A stretch of DNA of 64,000 bases. It comes from Nitratireductor sp. XY-223 (GTDB lineage Bacteria > Pseudomonadota > Alphaproteobacteria > Rhizobiales > Rhizobiaceae). The position numbers and the translations under genes were made by a program. How positions within the stretch are numbered: position 1 is the first letter of the stretch; the number at the start of each line of letters is the position of its first letter. Under the pieces are notes generated by a model. It worked only from the letters and a program-made list of their open reading frames with translations. It ran no database searches and had not been told where the DNA came from. The stretch is from assembly GCF_004959855.1 (NCBI RefSeq), contig NZ_SPNT01000007.1, forward strand, positions 124,001 to 188,000. The letters run 5' to 3'. Shown here in pieces: positions 33,863 to 42,014 of this stretch.

Positions 33863-35052
33863 CAGCGCGCTCCACCGGCAATGTCGTCAAGTAGGCGGCG
33901 GGCGTCCTCGATGCCGCCGGAATCGATGCCGATCATCTCCAGGCGCCGACCGGCATTGCCCATATCGGCGCCGAGCACGGTACCGGCGAGCGTCACCATG
34001 GCCTGGGTCGCGGGCACGGCGACACCGGCGATTCCGGCTGCGGAGACGAGCGGCACAAGCGAGCCGATCGTCGCACACCGCACGATCCGCTGCGCCTCAT
34101 CGGGCTGCGGCACCGGGCGGCTGCCCTCGCCTTTCAACGCGCCGGCGTGGCGTTCCTGCCATTCGGCAAGACCGGGAAGATCGCGGACGCCGAACCGGCG
34201 CGCCACGTCCCGCCGTTCATCCGCCATGGCGGCCATGATCGCATTGTGCTGAGGGCCGATGAGCGCCCTGAAGGTCTCGTTTTCGGAAAGCGGCGCGGCT
34301 TCATCCGGGATGGACGGGCGGCCGTCGGCGACCGCCGGGCCGCCAAGCAGGAGCGCCGGCACCTCGACCAGCCCGGAGCCGTCGTCGAAACTACTGCGTA
34401 CCGTGTTGATGGCCGGTTCCACGTTCGGCAGGAACGGTTTCAGCCCTTCAAGGATCGCCTCCCGGCCGGCCGGCAGGGTCGCGGCCGCGACCTTCGCCGC
34501 GGCGGACAGGTGGATCTGGTTGCCGGTGATGCGGAACCAGTAGGGAAGGCCCTGCGCTTCCACGATCGTGTAGTCGGCGGTTGCCCCGCCGATGCGCAGC
34601 AGCCAGGCCGCCTCGGCGGCGCCGAAGGACCGGCCCGGCGCCAGGACCAGGATCTGGCCGTCGCGCACATGATCGGCGAGCACCATGGCGTAGGTGCGCT
34701 GCTTGTGGACGGGCCCGGTCAGGAAGATCACTTCTGCACCGGCAACGGCGCGGTCCAGTTCCGCGGTGGTCGCGATCGACGGCGCGTCGGGTTGGTCGAC
34801 CTGGTAGTTGCCGACCGGCCCGGCGCCGCGTAGCGCAATGCCGTGCCCAGCGCGCAACGCATCGAGCTCGGCACCGTAAGCCGAAAACAGCGTCACCTCA
34901 GCGCCCGCGGCAAGACAAAGCGCCGACAGCATCAGCGCGTCGCCGCCGCCGCCGAGCACCGTCACGCGCTCGAAGCGCGGTGGTGACGCGGCATGACTTC
35001 CGCGCGGCCGGGCGGCGACCGCCTCGGCAAATTCCTGGAACCCGCTGTCCAT
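33862..35052 (-). CDS. Opine/octopine dehydrogenase-like NAD(P)-dependent enzyme
   Basis: This 396-residue protein has an N-terminal dinucleotide fold, VTVLGGGGDALMLSALCLAAGAEVTLFS. Its C-terminal helical domain, ATIGSLVPLVSAAGIAGVAVPATQAMVTLAGTVLG followed by DMGNAGRRLEMIG, resembles the octopine/nopaline dehydrogenase C-domain. Those enzymes interconvert 2-oxo acid plus amino acid with an N-(carboxyalkyl) amino acid. Finding one within a microcompartment operon, between a shell protein and the aldehyde dehydrogenase, is unusual. It suggests an N-substituted amino acid as substrate or an alternative redox partner. A ketopantoate-reductase-like assignment is the main alternative. Confidence 0.65.
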   Translation of the reverse strand: MDSGFQEFAEAVAARPRGSHAASPPRFERVTVLGGGGDALMLSALCLAAGAEVTLFSAYGAELDALRAGHGIALRGAGPVGNYQVDQPDAPSIATTAELDRAVAGAEVIFLTGPVHKQRTYAMVLADHVRDGQILVLAPGRSFGAAEAAWLLRIGGATADYTIVEAQGLPYWFRITGNQIHLSAAAKVAAATLPAGREAILEGLKPFLPNVEPAINTVRSSFDDGSGLVEVPALLLGGPAVADGRPSIPDEAAPLSENETFRALIGPQHNAIMAAMADERRDVARRFGVRDLPGLAEWQERHAGALKGEGSRPVPQPDEAQRIVRCATIGSLVPLVSAAGIAGVAVPATQAMVTLAGTVLGADMGNAGRRLEMIGIDSGGIEDARRLLDDIAGGAR

Positions 35053-35097
35053 GATTAAACGTCTTTCCCTCTGGTCGTGTCAGGAACCGCGGGCGGA

Positions 35098-35406
35098 TTA
35101 TTCGGCGGATCCACCGCCGAGCGAGGAGATAAGCGTCTCAAGCTCGTCATGCGGCCGCGGGATGACATGGACGGCGATCACTTCACCGATCTTGTTTGCC
35201 GCGACGGCGCCGGCATCTGCGGCCGCCTTGACGGCACCGACTTCGCCGCGCACCAGGGTGGAAACGAGGCCACCGCCGGACTTCGTCTGGCTGATGATGG
35301 TGACACTGGCCGCCTTGACCATGGCGTCGGCAGCCTCGATGGCGGCGACAAGGCCGCGCGTTTCGATCATTCCAAGGGCCGCCTGGCCACTTACGGGTTT
35401 AGCCAT
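35098..35406 (-). CDS. Bacterial microcompartment hexameric shell protein (BMC-H)
   Basis: This 102-residue protein is a single BMC domain, as in PduA, EutM or Ccm[30 protein letters not shown] is the first half. It is followed by [28 protein letters not shown] with the central pore loop KSGGG, then [15 protein letters not shown], the standard end. It forms the bulk of the shell facets, with a small pore through the hexamer centre. A strict start at 35406 follows directly after the pentamer gene (stop at 35408). Confidence 0.95.
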   Translation of the reverse strand: MAKPVSGQAALGMIETRGLVAAIEAADAMVKAASVTIISQTKSGGGLVSTLVRGEVGAVKAAADAGAVAANKIGEVIAVHVIPRPHDELETLISSLGGGSAE

Positions 35407-35407
35407 T

Positions 35408-35716
35408 TTACGATTTCCTTCTGTTGGACGTGGCTGAGCGGGTTGTGCCCGCCCTGATATCGATGTGGTCGACGATGGCGACCACCGTCGCGTCGACCGG
35501 AAGACCGCCGACCTTGGCGGGCAGCCGCGCCGCCGAACCGGTGGCAAGCAGCACCAGGTCGCCGGCCCCCGCCCCGCAGGTGTCGGCAACGACAACCGCC
35601 TTTTCCAGCACCGCGCCGGCACCGTCCTCGACGTTGCACAGTAAAAGAGCCGTGCCCGAGAGACTTGCGTCCTTGACGGTGGCCGTGACCGTTCCGGTTA
35701 TGCGCGCGATCCTCAT
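35408..35716 (-). CDS. Bacterial microcompartment pentameric vertex protein (BMC-P, EutN/CcmL family)
   Basis: This 102-residue protein is an EutN/CcmL-type beta-barrel: [29 protein letters not shown] at the start, [25 protein letters not shown] in the centre and [10 protein letters not shown] near the end. Pentamers cap the vertices of the icosahedral shell. It follows the glutamine-synthetase-like gene by 3 bases. Having exactly one of each shell class (H, T, P) in the operon indicates a complete minimal shell. Confidence 0.93.
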   Translation of the reverse strand: MRIARITGTVTATVKDASLSGTALLLCNVEDGAGAVLEKAVVVADTCGAGAGDLVLLATGSAARLPAKVGGLPVDATVVAIVDHIDIRAGTTRSATSNRRKS

Positions 35717-35719
35717 GGC

Positions 35720-37015
35720 TCAGAAATTCTCGATATAACGATCGAGCTCGACCTGGGTGACCTGCTCGTCGAAGAAGCCGATCTCACGCTCGGCCTGCTG
35801 CACGAGCAGCTCAAACATGTCGTCGCCGAAGACCGATTTCATGAATTCCGATCCCCGCGCCTGTTGCACCGCTTCGCGGATGTCTGTCGGGATCGGATCG
35901 GCATCGGCCTCTTCATAGGCATTGCCGGTCGCCATCTCGGACGGCTCCAGCCCCTGCTCGATGCCATCCAGCCCGGCGGCCAGCTCCGCGGCAATGAGAA
36001 GGTAGGGGTTGCAGTCGGCGCTGGCGTCGCGCTTTTCGGCGCGCACGGCGCTCTCGTTGCCTTCGATGATGCGGATGCCGACGGTGCGGTTATCGATGCC
36101 CCAGCTCGTATTGATCGGGCAGAACGTGTAGGGCTGGCGACGGCGATAGGCATTCGGCGTCGTCGCGCCGCACAGCGCCGTCTCGGCCATACGCTTTTGC
36201 AGGCCGGCCACGAAATTGCGGCCGACGGCGCTTAGCTTGCCGCCGTCGGAGAAGGCGTTGCCCCCTTCCCTCCAGAGCGAATAGTGGGTGTGGAAACCGT
36301 TGCCCGACTGGTCGATGAACGGTTTCGCCATGAAGGTGGCGAGGTAGCCGTGGACGGTCGCGAGCTGCTTGACCAGCGAGCGGAACATGACGACACGGTC
36401 GGCGGCCTGCAGCGCGCCCCCGTAGCGGATGTTCACCTCGACCTGCCCCGGCGCATATTCCGGATTGGACTGCTCGATCGGGATGCCTGCCTCGTTGATC
36501 TGCTGGCGGATCGGCCCCAGCACGTGCTCGAGTTCGGCGGCGCGGGCCAGCGAATAGACCTGGATGCCCTGGTCGCGCGGCTGGCGGGTTTCCGGATCGA
36601 GGAGATGGAACTCGAGCTCGGTTCCGACATTGACCTCGAAACCCATCCCCTTCGCCCGCTCGACCTGGCTGACAAGCGCGTTGCGCGGGTCGATCGGAAC
36701 CGGCTTGTGGTCCATGCCCTCAGCGCGCGCCAGGCAAAAGGCGACGCCCGGCTCCCAGGGCAGCGGCACCGGCTGGGTGATCGGAAACATGTGCATGTCC
36801 GGATAGCCGTTGTCGAAATTGACATAGGGCGTGTCCCAGACGTCGCAGGTCATATCGATGGCGAAAAGCGCGATGGAAAGTGCGTTGCCGCTCTTGCAGA
36901 TATGGTCCCAGTGGGTCGACGGGATGCGCTTGCCGCGCATGATACCGTTGAGATCACCGAGGCCCATGGCCACGGTATGCGTGCCTTCCGGCAAGGTGAA
37001 TGCTGCACCCGACAA
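35720..37015 (-). CDS. Glutamine-synthetase-family gamma-glutamyl ligase (PuuA/GmaS-like)
   Basis: The 431-residue protein is a glutamine synthetase fold: GLGDLNGIMRGKRIP near the start, GTELEFHLLD (metal/glutamate Glu), QVEVNIRYGG, GNGFHTHYSLW (ATP/Glu loop) and SADCNPYLLIAAELAAGLDGI. The catalytic C-terminal segment reads NRTVGIRIIEGNESAVRAEKRD, a departure from true GlnA, so a gamma-glutamylamide synthetase acting on an amine other than ammonia is likely. I place the start at TTG 37015, because GGAGGGA lies 7 bases upstream and the family N-terminus begins there; an ATG only occurs 16 codons later. It is the first gene of the microcompartment operon, 41 bases from the 21-bp palindrome. Confidence 0.82.
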   Translation of the reverse strand: MSGAAFTLPEGTHTVAMGLGDLNGIMRGKRIPSTHWDHICKSGNALSIALFAIDMTCDVWDTPYVNFDNGYPDMHMFPITQPVPLPWEPGVAFCLARAEGMDHKPVPIDPRNALVSQVERAKGMGFEVNVGTELEFHLLDPETRQPRDQGIQVYSLARAAELEHVLGPIRQQINEAGIPIEQSNPEYAPGQVEVNIRYGGALQAADRVVMFRSLVKQLATVHGYLATFMAKPFIDQSGNGFHTHYSLWREGGNAFSDGGKLSAVGRNFVAGLQKRMAETALCGATTPNAYRRRQPYTFCPINTSWGIDNRTVGIRIIEGNESAVRAEKRDASADCNPYLLIAAELAAGLDGIEQGLEPSEMATGNAYEEADADPIPTDIREAVQQARGSEFMKSVFGDDMFELLVQQAEREIGFFDEQVTQVELDRYIENF

Positions 37016-37055
37016 GATCGTTCCCTCCAAAATGCGGCCTTGAAGACCGTTCGTA

Positions 37056-37076
37056 TTCTGAATACAGTATTCAGAA
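37056..37076. promoter_or_regulatory. Perfect 21-bp GntR-type operator, copy 2 (divergent promoter)
   Basis: TTCTGAATAC, one central A, then GTATTCAGAA form a perfect inverted repeat with 10-base arms. It lies in the 90-base gap between the divergent ligase/microcompartment operon and the FAD oxidase gene, so it can control both. It matches the sites at 30179 and 57547. Confidence 0.8.
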
Positions 37077-37105
37077 ATCGAGAACAAAGCAAGAGGGAAA
37101 TCACG

Positions 37106-38242
37106 ATGCGTAGCGAAGCGATTGTCGTCGGCGGCGGTATAGCCGGCGCCATGACCGCCCTTGCACTGGCACGCCGAAACATCAAGACAACGCTCGTCGA
37201 CCGCTGGGAACCCGGCCATTCGCGTGCATCGTCCACAGACTACAACAGGGTGATCCGCTCGATCCACGGGCGCGACGAGTTCTATACGCGCTGGGCGCGC
37301 GAATCCCGCGAGCGCTGGCTGGAGATGCAGGCCGAGACCGGGCAGCGCCTCTACTACGAGTGCGGTGCGCTGATCCTCGCCACCGCCGGCCACTGCGACT
37401 GGGAGGACGCGACGGCCGAGACCTTCCAGAAGCTGGGCGTGCCGTTCCACCGTTTCTCGCCCGACGAGATCGCCGTCAGGTTTCCGCAATTCGATCCGGC
37501 CGGCATTTCCTACGGGCTCTACGAGCCGGAAGCCGGAATGGTCATGGCCCACCGCGCCGTCATCACGACGATCGACCTCTTCAGGAAGGCCGGCGGCAAG
37601 GTCGCGCGCGGGCGCGTCGAGACCGACCGGAACGAACGCCCGGTGCTGGACGGCAGGCCGCTGGAGGCGGATCTCATCGTCATCGCGACGGGCGCCTGGA
37701 TGGGCGACATGTTCCCGCGCACCGTCAAGCCGATCACCAGCGTCGTCGGCGTCAACGTGCTCTACACCTCGACGCCCGACGGCAGCACTGCTTTCGACCT
37801 GGAGAACATGCCCTGCTGGATCGACCACGGTCAGGGCTCCTTCGGCCTGCCCTCTACCGAGGGCTCCGGCGTCAAGGCCGCCGTTGTCATCCCCGACACG
37901 ATCGATCTCGACCAGGACGAGCGGCTGATCCGCCGCCAGACGCTCAACCGGACGCGCAGCTATATCAAGAAACGCCTGCCCGGCCTTGTCGGCGAGAAGG
38001 TGGTGGATTCGAAGTTCAACCAGATCGTGCTGACCCCCGATACCCATTTCATCGTCGACCGGCATCCCGAGCACGGAAACGTGCTGCTGGCCGGGGGCTG
38101 CTCAGGTCATCTCTTCAAGCACGGCCCGGTCTTCGGCGATTTCGTCGCCGGCGTCGGCCTCAAGGATTTCGGCACCGCCGACCGCTTCAAGATCGCCGGC
38201 CGCAAGAAACTTTCGCCGAAGGAAAGCCCGTCGGGGCGGTAG
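37106..38242 (+). CDS. FAD-dependent oxidoreductase, DAO / monomeric sarcosine oxidase type
   Basis: The 378-residue protein opens with the FAD loop IVVGGGIAGAMTALALARRN and ends with VLTPDTHFIVDRHPEHGNVLLAGGCSGHLFKHGPVFGD, the hallmark of the monomeric sarcosine oxidase / N-methyl amino acid oxidase branch. The Cys that binds FAD covalently in sarcosine oxidase (just before the TPDEHF-type motif) is Asn here (NQIVLTPD), so FAD is probably non-covalent. The enzyme would oxidise a secondary or primary amino group to an imine, which hydrolyses to aldehyde. It diverges from the gamma-glutamyl ligase and shares the palindrome, which suggests a function in the same pathway (compare PuuB or N-alkylglutamate oxidases). 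Confidence 0.85.
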   Translation: MRSEAIVVGGGIAGAMTALALARRNIKTTLVDRWEPGHSRASSTDYNRVIRSIHGRDEFYTRWARESRERWLEMQAETGQRLYYECGALILATAGHCDWEDATAETFQKLGVPFHRFSPDEIAVRFPQFDPAGISYGLYEPEAGMVMAHRAVITTIDLFRKAGGKVARGRVETDRNERPVLDGRPLEADLIVIATGAWMGDMFPRTVKPITSVVGVNVLYTSTPDGSTAFDLENMPCWIDHGQGSFGLPSTEGSGVKAAVVIPDTIDLDQDERLIRRQTLNRTRSYIKKRLPGLVGEKVVDSKFNQIVLTPDTHFIVDRHPEHGNVLLAGGCSGHLFKHGPVFGDFVAGVGLKDFGTADRFKIAGRKKLSPKESPSGR

Positions 38243-38395
38243 GACAGCCTGTCAAGGACGAAGCCGGCCAGTCCGGCACATGCAACCGTCCGGAATCGCC
38301 GGCGGCCGCACGCCGCTTTTGCGCCTGCATTCTTGATGCTAACATGCGGGCCTGAGGATGCGGCTGGCGCGCGGCAGGACCTTTGGAGGGATGAT

Positions 38396-39067
38396 ATGGT
38401 CTATCATTTGCCCAGGGCAGCAGTAGCATCGGGGCTGATGACATTTGTCACCGGCGTTCTCGTTGTCAGCGTGTTGGCCTTGACGGACGGACGCAACGCA
38501 CTGGCACAGTCCGTCGATAAACCGGCGACGCAGGCGCAGGAAAACGCGACGGAGCGACCGCGTCCCACCGATGAGCCTGAAATCCAGCGCCTGCGCGCCC
38601 AGTGGTATGACAACCGGACCTTCGAGGCCTATGCGGACGCGCTGGCGGAAGGCAAACCGACATTCATCTTCTTTTCGGCAGACCAGTGCGGTTTCTGCCT
38701 GACGATGCTCGAGCGGTTTCGCTGCCCTGCCATCGCGCGCTACGCGGGATTCATGAAGTTCGGCACCGCCTGGCGCGAAAAGGACGAAGGCGGAGACCAA
38801 CTGGCGTCGGCGCTCAATGTCGAGCGCTATCCGACGACCGTCATATTTAAAACGGACATGGACAAACTGCACGTGATCGGCCGCATCGAGGGCGTCTTTC
38901 CTGCGCACGACATCGATCGGGTGATACAGGAGGCGTTCAAGGAGTATGCCGGAGCCGATGGAAGCGGGGCACCCGACCTCTTGAGCGTTGAGGAAACACG
39001 CAAGATGCTCGACCAGGCCGGGATTGCGCGGCCCTCGGAGGCATTTTGCGCTGGCGAAGAGAATTGA
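38396..39067 (+). CDS. Secreted thioredoxin-fold protein
   Basis: The 223-residue protein has an N-terminal signal/anchor (residues ~14-38, TFVTGVLVVSVLALTDG...ALAQS) with likely cleavage at ALA-QS. A thioredoxin-like core follows: PTFIFFSADQCGFCLTMLERF carries a CxxC (CGFC), then a region ending in YPTTVIFKTD with the cis-Pro. It may act as a periplasmic thiol oxidoreductase. The chosen ATG at 38396 follows the GGAGGG ribosome site. It is not obviously linked to the pathway upstream. Confidence 0.7.
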   Translation: MVYHLPRAAVASGLMTFVTGVLVVSVLALTDGRNALAQSVDKPATQAQENATERPRPTDEPEIQRLRAQWYDNRTFEAYADALAEGKPTFIFFSADQCGFCLTMLERFRCPAIARYAGFMKFGTAWREKDEGGDQLASALNVERYPTTVIFKTDMDKLHVIGRIEGVFPAHDIDRVIQEAFKEYAGADGSGAPDLLSVEETRKMLDQAGIARPSEAFCAGEEN

Positions 39068-39186
39068 CGGGATCCGGGTGACGGCAAGGCAGTGCCGGTA
39101 TATGGTCCGGCTTCGCTCCGACCATCCACACCGCGGCGCATCAGCCGCATCCGGTCGTACCTTTTCTTTTCCGAGCCGGTGAGCCC

Positions 39187-40029
39187 GTGTCCGATTTCGA
39201 CGATCAGTTCAATCTGCGCAAGCGCCACCCGATCTCCCGGTATCACCTGCTCCTGAACGTTTTTCAGAGCTTACTCGCCCGGCAGTTGATGGATTGCAGC
39301 CTCGACATCAGCTATGGCGACAGCGCCGGCCAGTCGCTGGATATCTTTCCTGCGAAACCGGATCGCGCACCGGTCTTCGTCTTCATCCACGGCGGCTATT
39401 TCCGGGCACTGGACAAGAGCCAATACCGGTACACGGCATTTCCGATGGCAAAGGCCGGCTACACGACGGTCCTGGTCAATTACGACCTGGCGCCGAAGGT
39501 CCGGGTTGCCGATATCGTTGAGCAGGTGCTGGCCGCATTCGAATGGATCCGGGAAAATATCCACAAGTGGCACGGCAATCCCGACGATATCGTCCTGTGC
39601 GGGCATTCGGTGGGCGCGTTCCTGGCGGCCAAAATTCTCGAAAAGGACTGGCCGGGCGGCAGTGGCGTCATGAAGGCCGCCCTGCTGAGCGGCCTCTACG
39701 ATCTTGGCCCGATGAAACGGTCCTATCTCGACCGGGAACTGCGGCTTACGGACGAGGATGTCGCGACCCTGAGCCCGCAAACCGGAACGTTGCTCGAGAG
39801 GCCGGAACTGCTTGTCGCTGTCGGCGAACGGGAGTCGGAGGTTTTCACCAACCAATCAATAGCTTACAGCCGAAAGCTCAGCGAAGCCGGTATCCGCAAT
39901 GAACTGCTCGTCGTGCCGGGGATCGACCACTACACGATGTCGCGGCTTCTTTCCCGCCGAAACAGCGTCATCGTTGACTGGATGACGCGATCCGAACCGG
40001 CCGTTGCGGCAGGCACACCATCTGTTTGA
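39187..40029 (+). CDS. Alpha/beta hydrolase (arylformamidase/esterase-like)
   Basis: This 280-residue protein has the HGG oxyanion motif (FIHGGYFRALDKSQYRY) and nucleophile elbow GHSVGAFLA. The catalytic His is likely in PGIDHYTMSRLL, and an Asp/Glu precedes it in the strand region. The HGGYF.ALDKS pattern is typical of kynurenine-formamidase-like and bacterial carboxylesterases. A GTG start at 39187 is used; no strong ribosome site is visible. It is convergent with the FAH gene. The substrate is unknown. Confidence 0.78.
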   Translation: MSDFDDQFNLRKRHPISRYHLLLNVFQSLLARQLMDCSLDISYGDSAGQSLDIFPAKPDRAPVFVFIHGGYFRALDKSQYRYTAFPMAKAGYTTVLVNYDLAPKVRVADIVEQVLAAFEWIRENIHKWHGNPDDIVLCGHSVGAFLAAKILEKDWPGGSGVMKAALLSGLYDLGPMKRSYLDRELRLTDEDVATLSPQTGTLLERPELLVAVGERESEVFTNQSIAYSRKLSEAGIRNELLVVPGIDHYTMSRLLSRRNSVIVDWMTRSEPAVAAGTPSV

Positions 40030-40054
40030 TGGCTTGGCCGGCTTTCGTGCGGTT

Positions 40055-41200
40055 TCAAATCAGCCGCCGTTTCGCCAGGTTGCGCATCAGATGGCTAGCG
40101 CCGAAGGTCCAGGGCGCGCATTCGGTGGACAGGCGCACGATGTTGCGCAGCGTGCCAAACCCGGGCGACGCGATCTCGACCACGTCGCCGAGCTTGTGGG
40201 TAAAGCCCTCGCCAGGAACGTCGCGGTCCTGCGTGGGCGCGAAAAGCGTGCCGAGGAAAAGCATGAGACCGTCGGGATACTGGTGATGCCGGCCGATCGT
40301 CTGCGCCACGAGATCTTCCGGATCACGGCTGATCTCCGACATCGAGGAATGGCCGCTCAGAACGAACCCGTCTTCGCCCGTGACGGTCAGGTCGAGCTCG
40401 GCCCGGCGCACATCGTCCAGCGAGAACGTATCGTCAAAGAGCCGGATCATCGGCCCGAGCGCGCAGGAGGCGTTGTTGTCCTTGGCCTTGGAGAGCAGCA
40501 GCGCCGAGCGCCCCTCGACGTCGCGAAGGTTCACGTCATTTCCGAGCGTCGCGCCGACGATGCGCCCCCTGGACGAGACCGCCAAGACCGCTTCCGGCTC
40601 GGGATTGTTCCAGCTTGAGACCGGGTGCAGGCCGACCTCGGCGCCTGGCCCGACGGATGACAGAACCTGTGCCTTGGAGAAGACCTCGGCGTCGGGGCCG
40701 ATGCCGACCTCGAGATACTGGCTCCATAGCCCCTCCTCGATCAGCGCGACCTTCACCTTCGCGGCTTCCTCGGAGCCGGCGCGGATGTTGCGCAGGCTGT
40801 CGCCGATCGCAGCGCCGACGCGGGCCCGAATCTCCTCGGCCAGCCCGGGATCGCCGGACGCCCGCTCCTCGATGACCCGCTCGACCATGGAACTCGCGAA
40901 TGTGACGCCGCAGGCCTTCACCGCCTGCAAATCGCAGGGCGCCAGGAAGTGTATGGCGGTGGCATTACCCGGCACATTGCCGGCGATGTCGTCGAGCGAT
41001 CCGAGGTCCCTGCCCTCCCGGGACCGCACGTGGGAGACCGGATCGTCCAGCTCGCAGACATCGCGGACTGTCGGCGCCGCGCGACCGGTGATGTCGATAA
41101 CGCGGCGGTCACGTACGGTGACGACAGCCGGGCCTTCCTCGGACGGCAGCCAGACCCGCCCCAGGAATGTCCCTTCGTCCGGTATGATGGTCGCGCCCAA
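40055..41200 (-). CDS. Fumarylacetoacetate hydrolase (FAH) family protein, sugar-acid pathway
   Basis: The 381-residue protein is a long-type FAH protein, similar in length and pattern to pentonate-pathway 2-keto-3-deoxy-acid dehydratases such as Caulobacter XylX. The N-terminal ~170 residues precede the catalytic domain with SSWNNPEPEAVLAV (metal Glu pair), GATLGNDVNLRDVEGRSALLLSKAKDNNASCALGP and HSSMSEISRDPEDLV. It would act on a 2-keto-3-deoxy sugar acid (dehydration) or a diketo acid (C-C cleavage). It is the last gene of the sugar importer/GntR/RraA run, next to two SDRs, a lactonase and a dehydratase, which supports a sugar-acid role. The exact reaction is open. Confidence 0.78.
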   Translation of the reverse strand: MGATIIPDEGTFLGRVWLPSEEGPAVVTVRDRRVIDITGRAAPTVRDVCELDDPVSHVRSREGRDLGSLDDIAGNVPGNATAIHFLAPCDLQAVKACGVTFASSMVERVIEERASGDPGLAEEIRARVGAAIGDSLRNIRAGSEEAAKVKVALIEEGLWSQYLEVGIGPDAEVFSKAQVLSSVGPGAEVGLHPVSSWNNPEPEAVLAVSSRGRIVGATLGNDVNLRDVEGRSALLLSKAKDNNASCALGPMIRLFDDTFSLDDVRRAELDLTVTGEDGFVLSGHSSMSEISRDPEDLVAQTIGRHHQYPDGLMLFLGTLFAPTQDRDVPGEGFTHKLGDVVEIASPGFGTLRNIVRLSTECAPWTFGASHLMRNLAKRRLI

Positions 41201-41315
41201 TCTCGGTCCTCCCGTAAAAACAGCCGCAGCCGCGACACACTAGCATGACGGTTCAAATCTACCGCGTCCGCTGCCGGTCCGCTGTCCTTGAAGTCTTCTT
41301 TTGAGACCGGGCCAC

Positions 41316-41984
41316 CTAAAGCACCCGGAACCGCTCCCAAACGTCGCGCAGATAGCCGCCGTTCAGCAGCAACTCGCGGGCGGAATTTTCCTTCGAGGCC
41401 TTTTCGCGCGCCTTTTCGGCAATCTCCAGGGCAATGGCCCCCGGCACGAAGGTCACGCCGTCGCGGTCGCAGATCACCAGGTCGCCGGGGTGAACCGTGC
41501 GCCCGTAAACGCTGACGGGCGTGTCCTGCTCCTGTATCGAAACGCGCCCAAGGCTGTCGGTCGGGCGGGCGCCGCGCCCGTATACGGGAAACCGCCCGAG
41601 CGCCTCGATCTTGTCGATATCGCGGACGTAACCGTCGATGATGGCGCCGCGCGCGCCGCGACCCACAGAGGCGGTTGAAAACAGCTCTCCCCAGGCGGCG
41701 GCCGGGCGGCCCGAACAGTCGACGATCGCCACATCGCCGGGCCTCAGCGAATCGATGAAGTCGATTTCGCCGCCATAGGGCCGGTCCGGGATATCCGACA
41801 CCGGCCGGCTCACGGCGGTACGCGCCCAGCCGACCAGCACGCCGCTGTTGCCCGCGAGCAGCCTGAGGCCGGGCTCAAACGTCTGCTCGCGCCGGCCGGC
41901 CGCGTCGCAGACATCGGAAAAGACCGCGGAATAGGTGGTGGCGCTCAGACCGTCGAGGTCGATTGCTTCATGGTTTTCGGACAT
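41316..41984 (-). CDS. RraA-like / HMG-CHA aldolase family protein
   Basis: The 222-residue protein belongs to the RraA/dimethylmenaquinone-methyltransferase-like fold, which includes 4-hydroxy-4-methyl-2-oxoglutarate/4-carboxy-4-hydroxy-2-oxoadipate aldolases. Landmarks are SDVCDAAG, RPGDVAIVDCSGRPAAAWGELFSTASVGRGARGAIIDGYVRDID with the conserved G-x-x-x-D-G-x-x-R-D and VHPGDLVICDRDGV. In this sugar-acid operon it would be the retro-aldolase releasing pyruvate or oxaloacetate from a keto acid, rather than an RNase E regulator. It sits between the GntR gene and the FAH gene. Confidence 0.78.
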   Translation of the reverse strand: MSENHEAIDLDGLSATTYSAVFSDVCDAAGRREQTFEPGLRLLAGNSGVLVGWARTAVSRPVSDIPDRPYGGEIDFIDSLRPGDVAIVDCSGRPAAAWGELFSTASVGRGARGAIIDGYVRDIDKIEALGRFPVYGRGARPTDSLGRVSIQEQDTPVSVYGRTVHPGDLVICDRDGVTFVPGAIALEIAEKAREKASKENSARELLLNGGYLRDVWERFRVL

Positions 41985-42014
41985 CGGGAAATCCAGCGTT
42001 GTTGGAGGCGCCGG

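Noticed and set aside
35720-37015. Housekeeping glutamine synthetase (GlnA)
   Set aside because: The C-terminal catalytic segment differs from GlnA, and the gene is in a microcompartment operon under a catabolic-type operator.
37016-38074. N-terminal extension of the gamma-glutamyl ligase by about 350 residues
   Set aside because: It is antisense to the FAD oxidase and crosses the palindromic operator. The ribosome site and family start are at 37015.
40055-41200. Naming the FAH gene xylX
   Set aside because: Length and pattern fit, but the other genes do not form the Weimberg pathway and no semialdehyde dehydrogenase is present.
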